Assembly (NCBI GenBank): GCA_964246985.1 | Contig: CAXTSE010000003.1 | Coordinates: 1-64,000, forward strand | DNA from: CAXTSE01 sp964246985 | GTDB lineage: Bacteria > Actinomycetota > Actinomycetes > Actinomycetales > Microbacteriaceae | Direction: 5' to 3' | Length of the DNA stretch: 64,000 bases | In this document: positions 1 through 7,848 of the stretch, piece after piece | How positions within the stretch are numbered: position 1 is the first letter of the stretch | Layout: each line of letters starts with the position of its first letter | The notes under the pieces: generated by a model | Told to the model about the DNA's origin: nothing | Database searches by the model: none | Seen by the model: the letters and a program-made list of their open reading frames with translations, nothing else | Translations under genes and position numbers: made by a program

Positions 1-1
1 A

Positions 2-208
2 GTGAGCACGGGTGCCCGCGACGTGCTGCGTCTTCCCGAGGCCGGCCCGGTCGCCGGGGCGCGAGCCGAGCTCCTCGCCGTGCGAGGATCGTCACTCGCG
101 GATGCGGTGGCGAACGGCCCGGCCGAGCGCCTGGTCATCCACGCGGGACGCCTGGTCGCCCGCAGCACCCTCTCCGTCGAGCTCGCACCGATCGAGGTCC
201 TGGTATGA
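2..208 (+). CDS. Amidohydrolase-like protein, C-terminal fragment (cut by window start)
   Basis: Only the last 68 or so codons are present, so no start can be assigned. The tail contains a stretch reading RLVIHAGRLVARS, like the end of cytosine-deaminase/dihydroorotase-type amidohydrolases, in which a short strand-turn-strand follows the catalytic barrel. No catalytic residue is visible here. The stop overlaps the start of the ABC ATPase in an ATGA, so it belongs to the same operon. A role in deaminating or hydrolysing an imported N-heterocycle is inferred from the neighbours. Confidence 0.5.
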   Translation: MSTGARDVLRLPEAGPVAGARAELLAVRGSSLADAVANGPAERLVIHAGRLVARSTLSVELAPIEVLV

Positions 209-987
209 CGAACACCGCAGCCCCCACCGCCCCCGCGACCCCGTCCGGCGCGGCACCGACCCTGCTCGACTTCCGCAACGTCGAGATGACCTTCCCCGAC
301 GGCACCGTCGCGCTCCGCGGCGTCGACCTCACCGTCGACCGCGGCGAGTTCGTGACCGTCGTCGGTCCGTCCGGATGCGGCAAGAGCACCCTGCTGCGCA
401 TCGCGTCGGGCCTCGAGACGGCGAGCGACGGCACCGCGCGGCTGAGCACCGACCGGATCGGCTACGTCTTCCAGGACGCGACGCTGCTGCCGTGGCGCAG
501 CGTGCAGCGGAACGTCGAGCTGCTCGCCGAGCTGCACGGCATGCCGAAGGCCGAGCGTGCCGCGAAGGCGCAGGAGGCGATCGACCTGGTCGGCCTCGAC
601 GGGTTCGAGAAGTTCCTGCCGCGCGCCCTCTCGGGCGGCATGCGGATGCGCACGTCGCTGGCCCGCTCGCTCACTCTCGAGCCCGAGATCTTCCTCTTCG
701 ACGAGCCGTTCGGCGCCCTCGACGAGATCACCCGCGAGCGCCTGAACGACGAGCTGCTTCGGCTGTTCGCCGAGAAGCAGTTCGCGGGCCTGTTCATCAC
801 GCACTCCGTCTCGGAGGCCGTCTACCTGTCGACCCGCGTCATCGTGATGTCGGGCCGGCCGGGTCGGATCGTGGACGAGTTCGAGGTGCCGTTCGCGATG
901 CCGCGCGACCCCGACATCCGCTTCACGGCCAAGTTCGCCGAGCTCGTCGGCCAGGTGTCGCATGCACTGCGGGAGGGACACTCGTGA
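205..987 (+). CDS. ABC transporter ATP-binding protein (SsuB/TauB/nitrate type)
   Basis: This 260-residue ATPase powers an importer of the nitrate/sulfonate/pyrimidine-precursor class. Walker A GPSGCGKST lies near residues 54-62, the Q-loop Gln near 90, the signature LSGGM near 142-146 and Walker B IFLFDEP near 162-168, followed by a D-loop GALDE. The sequence LLPWRSV after the Q-loop is typical of SsuB/TauB proteins. It overlaps the upstream stop (ATGA) and the downstream permease start (GTGA), so translation is coupled. The substrate cannot be read from this subunit. The purine/ureide-type enzymes downstream suggest an N-heterocycle or ureide. Confidence 0.9.
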   Translation: MTNTAAPTAPATPSGAAPTLLDFRNVEMTFPDGTVALRGVDLTVDRGEFVTVVGPSGCGKSTLLRIASGLETASDGTARLSTDRIGYVFQDATLLPWRSVQRNVELLAELHGMPKAERAAKAQEAIDLVGLDGFEKFLPRALSGGMRMRTSLARSLTLEPEIFLFDEPFGALDEITRERLNDELLRLFAEKQFAGLFITHSVSEAVYLSTRVIVMSGRPGRIVDEFEVPFAMPRDPDIRFTAKFAELVGQVSHALREGHS

Positions 988-1898
988 CCGATCTGCTGAA
1001 CAGCGAGGCCGAGACCGTCGCGCCTCCGGAGGCGCCGCTCAGCCGGCCCAAGCGCCGACGCGGAGCCGACGGCCCGTTCCGCATCCTGCGGTGGGGTCCG
1101 CCGATCGGCCTGCTCCTCATCATCCTGACGGGCACGACCATCGCCCACGACCTGCTCGGCCAGCGCGGCTTCCTCCTGCCGCGCCCGTGGGACGTGTTCG
1201 GCATCCTGTTCGACCCCGACCAGCCGATCGCGTTCTACGACTACGACCAGGACCGCTGGTTCCCGTTCATCAGCAAGGTCGGCGCCGACATCGCGGAGGC
1301 CCTCGGCAACTCGATCGTCGTGGCGCTCGCCGGTCTGGCGATCGCGATCGCCATCGGCGTGCTCTGGGCGATCGGCATGAACCAGGCCAAGTGGGTCGAG
1401 CGCACCCTGTTCCCCTACGCGGTCATCCTGCAGTCGATCCCGATCCTCGCGGTCGTGCCGCTCATCGGATTCTGGTTCGGCTTCGACTTCTCGGCCCGCG
1501 TGATCGTGTGCGTGCTCATCGCGCTGTTCCCGATGGTCAGCAACACGCAGTTCGGCCTCGAGTCGGTCGACCGCGGACATCGCGAGCTGTTCCAGCTGCA
1601 GGGCGCCTCGCGCTGGACCATCCTGACGCGCCTCGAGATGCCGGCCGCCCTGCCCGCGATCTTCACCGGCATCCGCACCTCGGCCGGCCTCAGCGTCGTC
1701 GGTGCCATCGTGGGCGACTTCTTCTTCCAGCGCGGCACCCTGGGCATCGGCGGCCTCATCGCCAAGTACCAGTCGCGTCTCGACTCCGAGGCGCTGTTCG
1801 CGTCGATCATCTTCGCGGCGCTCTTCGGCGTCGTGATCTTCCAGGTATTCGGATGGCTGCGACGACGCGCCGTCGGCAAGTGGTACGACGTCGGCTGA
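984..1898 (+). CDS. ABC transporter permease (SsuC/TauC-like)
   Basis: This 304-residue inner-membrane permease partners the preceding ATPase. An open frame continues far upstream but only because it shadows the ATPase gene; the GTG at 984 overlaps the ATPase stop as GTGA and gives the normal family length. After a charged N-terminus there are about six membrane segments. The BPD_transp_1 coupling loop is recognisable around GASRWTILTRLEMPAALP (EAA-type motif). The protein ends RRRAVGKWYDVG. The substrate is unknown. Confidence 0.88.
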   Translation: MTDLLNSEAETVAPPEAPLSRPKRRRGADGPFRILRWGPPIGLLLIILTGTTIAHDLLGQRGFLLPRPWDVFGILFDPDQPIAFYDYDQDRWFPFISKVGADIAEALGNSIVVALAGLAIAIAIGVLWAIGMNQAKWVERTLFPYAVILQSIPILAVVPLIGFWFGFDFSARVIVCVLIALFPMVSNTQFGLESVDRGHRELFQLQGASRWTILTRLEMPAALPAIFTGIRTSAGLSVVGAIVGDFFFQRGTLGIGGLIAKYQSRLDSEALFASIIFAALFGVVIFQVFGWLRRRAVGKWYDVG

Positions 1899-2007
1899 GC
1901 CGTCATCGAGACCGTTCCACCCCGCAGCATCACCGCACGGCTTCACGCAGCACCCGTTCCGCACCCTCCCCTGCCCTATCCCGCACCACAGTCCTGAAGG
2001 AGATCCC

Positions 2008-3186
2008 TTGCGCATCACACGCACCCGTGGGCTCGTCGTGGCCGGCCTCGTCGCCGGCTCGCTCGCGCTCACCGCCTGTTCCGGCACTCCGGCCGCCGAC
2101 GACGACGCCAGCTCCGGCCCCGGCGACATCGGCGCCATCGACCTGGCTGCCGCCGACTGCCCGACCGACATCAAGATCCAGACCGACTGGAACCCGGAGG
2201 CCGAGCACGGCCACCTCTACGCGCTGCTGGGCGACGACTACACGATCGACGCCGACACCGCCTCGGTCACCGGTCCGCTCATGGCGTCCGGCGAGTACAC
2301 CGGCGTCGACGTCACCATCCTGTCGGGCGGCCCGGCGACGGGCTTCAGCCAGCCGAACACCCAGATGTACACCGACGACTCGATCTTCATGGCCTACGTC
2401 GGCACCGACGAGGCGATCGCGCAGTCGGTCGAGCTGCCCACGGTCGGCGTCTTCCAGCCGCTCGAGAAGGACCCGCAGATGATCATGTGGGACCCGGAGA
2501 CCTACCCCGACGTCGATGACATCGCGGGCCTCGGCGAGGCGGACACCACCATCCGGGTCTTCCCCGGCGGCGTCTACATCGACTACTTCGTCGGAACGGG
2601 CGTCCTCTCGGCCGACCAGATCGACTCCACCTACGACGGCACCCCCGCGGTGTTCGTGTCGGAGGGCGGCAAGATCGCGCAGCAGGGCTTCGCCTCTGCC
2701 GAGCCGTACATCTACGAGAACGAGGTCTCCGAGTGGGGCAAGCCGGTCGCCTACCAGCTGATCAACGACGCGGGCTACCCCAAGTACGCGGCCATGGTGT
2801 CGGTGCGTCCCGATGACGTCACCGGCTACGCAGACTGCCTGGCGGCGCTCGTGCCCGTCATGCAGCAGGCCGAGGTCGACTACTACGACGGCACCCTCAA
2901 GGACTCGGTCAACAGCCTGATCCTCGAGCTCGTCGAGGAGTACGACACCGGATGGGTCTACAGCCAGGGCGTCGCCGACTACTCGTTCGAGACCCAGCTC
3001 GAGGACGGCATCGTCGCGAACGGACCCGATGACACTCTCGGCAACTTCGACGCCGACCGCGTCGCGTCGCTGTTCGACATCGTCGAGCCGATCTACGCGG
3101 CCAACGGCACCGTGATCGCCGACGGACTCACGCCGGAGGACCTGTACACGAACGAGTTCGTGGACGCGTCCATCGGCCTCGAGTAG
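2008..3186 (+). CDS. ABC transporter substrate-binding lipoprotein
   Basis: This 392-residue extracytoplasmic binding protein belongs to the same importer. The start is TTG at 2008, chosen because AAGGAG sits at a proper distance just upstream (about 1996-2001) and because it yields a complete lipoprotein signal. Two Arg residues precede a hydrophobic stretch ending in the lipobox LTAC with Cys24. The mature part resembles NMT1/THI5-like binding proteins that serve SsuB/TauB ATPases. A 109-bp gap separates it from the permease. The ligand is not identifiable from the sequence. Confidence 0.85.
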   Translation: MRITRTRGLVVAGLVAGSLALTACSGTPAADDDASSGPGDIGAIDLAAADCPTDIKIQTDWNPEAEHGHLYALLGDDYTIDADTASVTGPLMASGEYTGVDVTILSGGPATGFSQPNTQMYTDDSIFMAYVGTDEAIAQSVELPTVGVFQPLEKDPQMIMWDPETYPDVDDIAGLGEADTTIRVFPGGVYIDYFVGTGVLSADQIDSTYDGTPAVFVSEGGKIAQQGFASAEPYIYENEVSEWGKPVAYQLINDAGYPKYAAMVSVRPDDVTGYADCLAALVPVMQQAEVDYYDGTLKDSVNSLILELVEEYDTGWVYSQGVADYSFETQLEDGIVANGPDDTLGNFDADRVASLFDIVEPIYAANGTVIADGLTPEDLYTNEFVDASIGLE

Positions 3187-3216
3187 TCCACCGAGAATCA
3201 CACGGATCACAGCACC

Positions 3217-3981
3217 ATGACCGAGACCCCGTCGGCGACGACGACCGGACGCCTTCCCGGCACCCGCGTCGTCGTCACCGGCGGGGCTCGCGGCATCGGC
3301 GGCGAGATCGCGGCGCGCTTCGCCTCCGAGGGAGCGCGCGTCGTCATCCTCGACCGCCTGGTCGCCGAGGGCGAGGCGCACGCCGCCGCGATCGGCGCTA
3401 CGTTCCTCGAGGTCGATCTCGCGGATCCGGTGTCGGCCGAGTCGACCGCCGTCGCCGCGATCGAGCGGCTGGGCGGTATCGACGTGCTCGTCAACAGCGC
3501 CGGGATCTTCAAGCTCGTGCCGCTGCTCGACATCACGGTCGCCGACTGGAATCTGATGTTCTCGGTCAACGCCCGCGCCATGCTGACCACGATGCAGGTG
3601 TCGGTGCGCTCGATGCTCGCCGCAGGACACGGCGGCAAGATCATCAACCTCGCCTCGATGGCCGCCAAGAAGGGCGGCGCGATGGAGGCTCACTACGCGG
3701 CCTCCAAGGCGGCCGTCGTCGCTCTGACCCGCGCGGCGGCGCTCGAGTGGGGATGCCACGGCATCACCGCCAACGCCCTGTGTCCGGGCTACATCATGAC
3801 CGAGATGGGTGCGGGCAGCCGCACCGCGGAGGACATCGCCACCTGGTCGACGTACTCTCCTCTCGGACGGCTCGGCGAGGCATCCGATGTCGCCGGAGTC
3901 GCCCTGTTCCTCGCGTCCTCGGACGCCGACTATCTCACCGGCCAGGCGATCAACGTCACCGGTGGGATGGTCATGCACTGA
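3217..3981 (+). CDS. SDR-family NAD(P)-dependent oxidoreductase
   Basis: This 254-residue classical short-chain dehydrogenase has the nucleotide motif TGGARGIG at residues 21-28, NSAG at 93-96, catalytic Ser147 and the YAASK pair Tyr160/Lys164. Its C-terminus, LTGQAINVTGGMVMH, is normal for the family. Asp46 follows strand 2 (VVILDR), which favours NAD over NADP. It lies 30 bp after the binding protein and 34 bp before the flavin oxidase. It probably oxidises or reduces an alcohol/ketone intermediate of the imported compound; the exact substrate is unknown. Confidence 0.88.
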   Translation: MTETPSATTTGRLPGTRVVVTGGARGIGGEIAARFASEGARVVILDRLVAEGEAHAAAIGATFLEVDLADPVSAESTAVAAIERLGGIDVLVNSAGIFKLVPLLDITVADWNLMFSVNARAMLTTMQVSVRSMLAAGHGGKIINLASMAAKKGGAMEAHYAASKAAVVALTRAAALEWGCHGITANALCPGYIMTEMGAGSRTAEDIATWSTYSPLGRLGEASDVAGVALFLASSDADYLTGQAINVTGGMVMH

Positions 3982-3982
3982 A

Positions 3983-4003
3983 TCTCGACAAGCTCGATCA
4001 CCG
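3983..4003. repeat. Short TCTCGACAAGCTCGA-type motif between two operon genes
   Basis: The gap between the SDR and flavin-oxidase genes contains TCTCGACAAGCTCGATCACC. I recall near-identical words (GGTCTCGACAAGCTCGACCA) as a dispersed intergenic motif in Microbacteriaceae genomes. That is memory and not a search result. Here it could be a chance or decayed copy. No function is claimed. Confidence 0.3.
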
Positions 4004-4015
4004 ATTGGACGTTCC

Positions 4016-5344
4016 GTGAGCTCCACCCCCGACTCGACCATCGCCGCTCTCGCCGCCGAGCTGCGCGACCTCCTCGGCCCCGCCGCGGTGGGCGACACCG
4101 ACCAGGCCCTCGACCGCGCGACGCGCGACGGCTCGTACCTGTCGCCGATCATCAGCGAGCAGCTGCCCCTCGGGCGAGCGCAGCTGGTGGCCTACCCCGC
4201 CGACGCCGAGCAGATCGCGGTGGTCGTGGGTGCGGCCGTGCGCCACGGGGTGCCGATCACGCCCCGCGGCAAGGGCACCGCCAACTACGGTCAGACGATC
4301 CCGATGGCGGGGGGCCTGGTGCTCGACACCTCGAAGGCGAAGGCGATCGTCGAGGTCGGCGACGGGTTCCTGACCGCCGAGGCCGGCGCCACCCTCGTGC
4401 AGCTCGAGCGCGCCGCCAACGACGCCGGGCAGCAGCTGCTGATGTACCCGTCGACGTCGAACTCGTCGCTCGGCGGATTCGTGTCGGGCGGATCGGGCGG
4501 CACCGGGTCGATCAAGAACGGCATGCTGCACACCGGCTTCGTGACCGCGCTCGACGTCGTGCACGCCGTGCCGGACGCACGGCTCGTGCACGTCGAGGGC
4601 GCCGACGCCGACCCGTACGTGCACAACTACGGCACCGCCGGCATCATCGCCCGCCTCACCATCGCGCTCGAGCCGATGCAGGACTGGCGCGCGTTCTTCG
4701 CCAGCTTCCCCGACTTCGAGCAGGCGCTCGCCCTGATCCGGCCCTTCGCCGCGATCGAGCCCACCCCGCGCCTGGTGTCTGCCGACCTGCCGACCCTCGC
4801 CGCCGCGCTGCCCGACGACCCTGCGATCCCGGCCGGACGCTCGAGCCTCCGTGCGATCCTCGACGTCGCCACGATCGACGAGGCCCGTGCTCTCGTCGAG
4901 TCGGTCGGCGGCACCGTCGAGGACGTCCGCGAGGGCGCCCAGGCGACGATGAAGCTCAGCATGATGAGCTACAACCACCCGATCGAGTACCTGCAGAAGG
5001 CGCATCCCGATCGCTACTTCCACGTCGAGGTCTCGGGCGACGCCCTGGTCGACGACATCGACGCCGTCCACGCGGTCTACCCCGGCGGCATGCTGCACAT
5101 CGAGGCGCAGCGGGGTCGCCCGATCGGCATGCTCGCGGGCGAGTACACGTCGGCCGAGGACGTCTACGCCGGATTCGCGAAGCTCGAGGCGCTCGGCGTC
5201 GGCTACCACAATCCGCACCAGTGGTTCGTCGACTTCGAGCCGGAGCGCACGGCCGCCCTCGCCGCGACCACCGATCCGCGGGGACTGCTCAACCCCGGCA
5301 AGCTGCAGGCGACCGCCCCGATCGCGACGGGCAGCCAGCTGTGA
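4016..5344 (+). CDS. FAD-binding oxidoreductase (VAO/PCMH, GlcD-like)
   Basis: This 442-residue flavoprotein belongs to the VAO/PCMH family. The FAD-binding half is clear: ITPRGKGTANYGQTIPMAGG followed by LDTSKAKAI, and further on SNSSLGGFVSGGSGGTGSI, the pyrophosphate-binding loops. The C-terminus, DPRGLLNPGKL, is the standard ending of GlcD/vanillyl-alcohol-oxidase-like enzymes. The GTG at 4016 gives this normal N-terminus; the frame stays open upstream only because it overlaps the SDR gene. It probably oxidises a hydroxy acid, amine or alcohol. It is followed by a coupled creatininase gene (GTGA overlap). Confidence 0.85.
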   Translation: MSSTPDSTIAALAAELRDLLGPAAVGDTDQALDRATRDGSYLSPIISEQLPLGRAQLVAYPADAEQIAVVVGAAVRHGVPITPRGKGTANYGQTIPMAGGLVLDTSKAKAIVEVGDGFLTAEAGATLVQLERAANDAGQQLLMYPSTSNSSLGGFVSGGSGGTGSIKNGMLHTGFVTALDVVHAVPDARLVHVEGADADPYVHNYGTAGIIARLTIALEPMQDWRAFFASFPDFEQALALIRPFAAIEPTPRLVSADLPTLAAALPDDPAIPAGRSSLRAILDVATIDEARALVESVGGTVEDVREGAQATMKLSMMSYNHPIEYLQKAHPDRYFHVEVSGDALVDDIDAVHAVYPGGMLHIEAQRGRPIGMLAGEYTSAEDVYAGFAKLEALGVGYHNPHQWFVDFEPERTAALAATTDPRGLLNPGKLQATAPIATGSQL

Positions 5345-6147
5345 CCGCGTCGCGATCGTGGGGAGAGCTCTCAGGCCCGGCCCTGGCCGAGGCGCTCACC
5401 GAGGACTCGATCCTGGTGCTGCCGATCGGCGCGGTCGAGCACCACGGCCCCCACCTGCCCCTGAGCACCGACCTCCTCATGGCGCAACTGCTCGGCCACC
5501 GGGTTGTCGACGCCGCCGTCGAGTCGGGCCTCGATGCCTGGCTTCTGCCGCCGATCGCCTACGCGAAGTCCGACGAGCACGCCTGGGCACCCGGAACGCT
5601 CTGGATCAGCGCCACCACCCTGCTGGCGACTCTGACCGACCTCGGCCGCGCGATCACGACGACGCGCGCGCGCACCCTCGTGTTCTACAACGGCCACGGC
5701 GGCAACCTCGCGCTCCTGCAGGTCGCACTGCGCGAGCTGCGCACGAAGTTCGGGCTGCGCACCTTCCTCGTCAACGTGTCCATCCCGTCCGGCGACGGCG
5801 AGACCCGACCGGGCAGCGGCCCCGACGAGAAGGGCTTCGGCATCCACGGCGGGCACGGCGAGACCTCGCTCGCGATGCACCTGCGCCCCGAGCTGGTCGA
5901 CCTGAGCGTCGCGACCCGCGCGGTGCCCGACCACCTGGCCGACTTCGAGCTCATCGGATTCGGCGGGGCGCCCGTGCAGTTCGGCTGGACGAGCGACGAC
6001 TTCGGAACGGGCGGCGTCGTCGGGGATCCGACCGAGGCGACCGCCGAGTGGGGGGCGGTGCTCGCCGAGGGCCTCGTCGCGGACGGCGTCGCGGCGCTGG
6101 CCGAGATCGCGCGCTTCCATCACGCACCACCGGGGTCGTCCGCATGA
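5341..6147 (+). CDS. Creatininase-family amidohydrolase
   Basis: This 268-residue metalloenzyme belongs to the creatininase fold. LPIGAVEHHGPHLPLSTD near residues 26-43 supplies the Glu/His/Asp metal ligands. FYNGHGGN near 116-123 and HGGHGETSLAM near 170-180 provide further His and Glu ligands. Members hydrolyse cyclic amides (creatinine) or formamides (FAPy-type deformylases such as ArfB); MftE is a peptidase in the same family. No mycofactocin genes are visible here, so a peptidase role is unlikely. A small cyclic amide or formamide in the local pathway is the likely substrate (inference). GTG start at 5341 overlaps the preceding stop. Confidence 0.85.
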   Translation: MTASRSWGELSGPALAEALTEDSILVLPIGAVEHHGPHLPLSTDLLMAQLLGHRVVDAAVESGLDAWLLPPIAYAKSDEHAWAPGTLWISATTLLATLTDLGRAITTTRARTLVFYNGHGGNLALLQVALRELRTKFGLRTFLVNVSIPSGDGETRPGSGPDEKGFGIHGGHGETSLAMHLRPELVDLSVATRAVPDHLADFELIGFGGAPVQFGWTSDDFGTGGVVGDPTEATAEWGAVLAEGLVADGVAALAEIARFHHAPPGSSA

Positions 6148-6794
6148 GGCCGCGCGGCGCATCCGATCTGCGGCGGGCAACCCCGACCTCGGCCGACGTG
6201 CTGCCCGTCGACCCCTGGGAGCTGCTCGGCGCCTGGCTGCCCGGCAACGACGACCCGGCGCGCCCCGTCATGACGCTCGCCACCGTCACCCCCGAGGGGC
6301 TGCCCGACGCCCGCACGCTGCTGCTCAGCGAGTACGACGCCGACGGGTTCTACTTCCACACCGACTCGCGCTCGCGGAAGGTGGCGCAGCTGGCCGCCGA
6401 TCCGCATGTCGCCCTCATGCTGCACCTGCCGGCCCACCTGCACCAGCTGACCGTGCAGGGGGTCGCCGAGCCCGCCCCCGACGACGAGCTGCGCGCCGCG
6501 TTCCGCGCGCGCTCGCCCTACCTGCAGCAGCTGGCCTGGCAGAACACCGTCGAGTTCGCGGGGCTTCCGCTGGCCGACCGGATGTCGTCGTGGCGCGACT
6601 TCCTCCGCGATCACGACGACGGATTCGGCCAGCCGCCGACCTGGACGGGGTATCTCGTGCGCCCCACGCGCTTGACGTTCTGGGTGGGCAGCCCGCACAC
6701 GGCGTCGCGGCGCATCGAGTACACCCGCGCAGCGGGGCGCGGGTCGGGCGCGGGGGCCGACGCGCCCTGGACGGTGACGCTCCTTGCCGGTTGA
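6144..6794 (+). CDS. Pyridoxamine-5'-phosphate-oxidase-type flavoprotein
   Basis: This 216-residue FMN split-barrel protein resembles PdxH. The N-terminal part DPWELLGAWLPGND resembles the PdxH opening. ATVTPEGLPDARTLLL and YFHTDSRSRKVAQLAADP correspond to the FMN-binding region, with HTDSRSRK matching the PdxH pattern TN..S.K. A WTGYLVRPTRLTFW segment corresponds to the PdxH substrate region, but the usual RL.P ending is replaced by a Gly/Ala-rich tail. A real PNP oxidase is therefore uncertain; it may be a dedicated flavin reductase or oxygenase component of the operon. Its start overlaps the creatininase stop (ATGA). Confidence 0.78.
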   Translation: MRPRGASDLRRATPTSADVLPVDPWELLGAWLPGNDDPARPVMTLATVTPEGLPDARTLLLSEYDADGFYFHTDSRSRKVAQLAADPHVALMLHLPAHLHQLTVQGVAEPAPDDELRAAFRARSPYLQQLAWQNTVEFAGLPLADRMSSWRDFLRDHDDGFGQPPTWTGYLVRPTRLTFWVGSPHTASRRIEYTRAAGRGSGAGADAPWTVTLLAG

Positions 6795-7848
6795 GCCGGC
6801 ATCCGCCGTGCTGACCGCGCCGGCCTGCCCGAAGGCGATGGAGTACGGGCCCTGCGGCGGCGTCGAGTTCGACGGCACCTGCGAGGTGGCGGATCACGCG
6901 TGCGTCTTCCTGGAGACCCCCACGGTGCGCTGGCACGGCTCGGCGACGGTCACGGACGAGCTGCCCTCGACGGGAGCCGCCGCCATGCGCACCCTCCTGG
7001 CGACCCGTCCGATCGTCGTCGCCGACCTCCCGGCACGCGCCCTGAGCGCCCGATCGATCACGGAGTGCGCGGACGCCCTGCGCGGCCGGGTGGACGTCGT
7101 GCTCGCGGGCGACGCGGGCTCAGCGCGCGTGCAGTTCCCGCCCGCCTACCGCGCGTCGCTCATCCAGGGGGCCGGGGTCGCCGTGTGGACCGGCCTCAAC
7201 TGCCGGGACCGCAATCGCGTCGCGCTCGAGGGCGAGCTCGCCGCCCTCCGCGACGTCGGCGTCGCCGGGGTTCACTGCGTCACCGGCGATCACACCGCGA
7301 CGGGCGACCGGCCGGATGCGGAGCCCGTCTTCGACCTCGACAGCACGCAGCTGGCGGCGCTGGCCCGCGCATCCGGGCACCTGGTCTCGGTCGCCGAGGC
7401 ACCCGCCACGCCACCGGTCGGGCGCCGCGCCGCGCGGCTGGTCCAGAAGGAGCGCGCCGGGGCCGAGCTCTGCTTCGTCAACCACGCGGGCGGGGCCGAG
7501 CCGGTGGCCGTGTTCGTCGCCGAGGCCCGCGCGCTCGGGTCGCGGCTCGGATTCATCCCGTGCATCCCCGTCGTGGTGTCGCGCGAGTCCGCCGAGCTGC
7601 TGCGCACCTTCACGACCCTCGTGCTGCCGCCGGGGTACCTCGAGGCCATCCTCGCCGCGCGGGACCCATACGAGGCCGGGATCCGCGCGGCCGTGGCACT
7701 CGGCCGGGAGCTCCTGGCGATCGACGGTGTCGTCGGAGTCAACCTCTCGGGGGGAACGGCTGTCGGCGGCGAGGCTGCGTTCGCGGAGGCCCTCGGCACG
7801 ATCGGCGACGAGCTGGCACCGCACCTGAGCTACGGGAGCGTCGCATGA
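6784..7848 (+). CDS. Methylenetetrahydrofolate-reductase-like protein with N-terminal Cys-rich MTHFR_C domain
   Basis: This protein of about 354 residues starts at TTG 6784, overlapping the upstream gene; GTG 6808 is an alternative. The first 45 residues carry Cys15, Cys24, Cys33 and Cys40 in ACPKAMEYGPCGGVEFDGTC, the signature of the MTHFR_C (MetV-type) metal-binding domain. The remainder is a TIM barrel of the MTHFR family, with GVHCVTGDHTATGDRP matching the region where MTHFR proteins contact folate/FAD and LGFIPCIPVV in strand position. It probably handles a tetrahydrofolate-bound one-carbon unit released in the pathway (inference). It overlaps the allantoinase start (ATGA). Confidence 0.75.
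   Translation: MPVEPASAVLTAPACPKAMEYGPCGGVEFDGTCEVADHACVFLETPTVRWHGSATVTDELPSTGAAAMRTLLATRPIVVADLPARALSARSITECADALRGRVDVVLAGDAGSARVQFPPAYRASLIQGAGVAVWTGLNCRDRNRVALEGELAALRDVGVAGVHCVTGDHTATGDRPDAEPVFDLDSTQLAALARASGHLVSVAEAPATPPVGRRAARLVQKERAGAELCFVNHAGGAEPVAVFVAEARALGSRLGFIPCIPVVVSRESAELLRTFTTLVLPPGYLEAILAARDPYEAGIRAAVALGRELLAIDGVVGVNLSGGTAVGGEAAFAEALGTIGDELAPHLSYGSVA

Noticed and set aside
12..983. An open frame leading into the permease gene that could suggest a 628-residue fusion protein
   Set aside because: Its upstream part is Arg/Pro-rich, out of frame with the well-conserved ATPase gene, and has no domain. The GTG at 984 explains the permease alone.
1930..4152. Minus-strand open frame of 740 codons opposite the binding-protein and SDR genes
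   Set aside because: No motif or hydrophobic segment. The plus strand encodes a lipoprotein and an SDR with complete active sites.
5341..6147. Creatininase-family gene as a mycofactocin MftE marker
   Set aside because: No mftA-, mftC- or mftD-type gene is nearby, and the context is nitrogen-compound catabolism.
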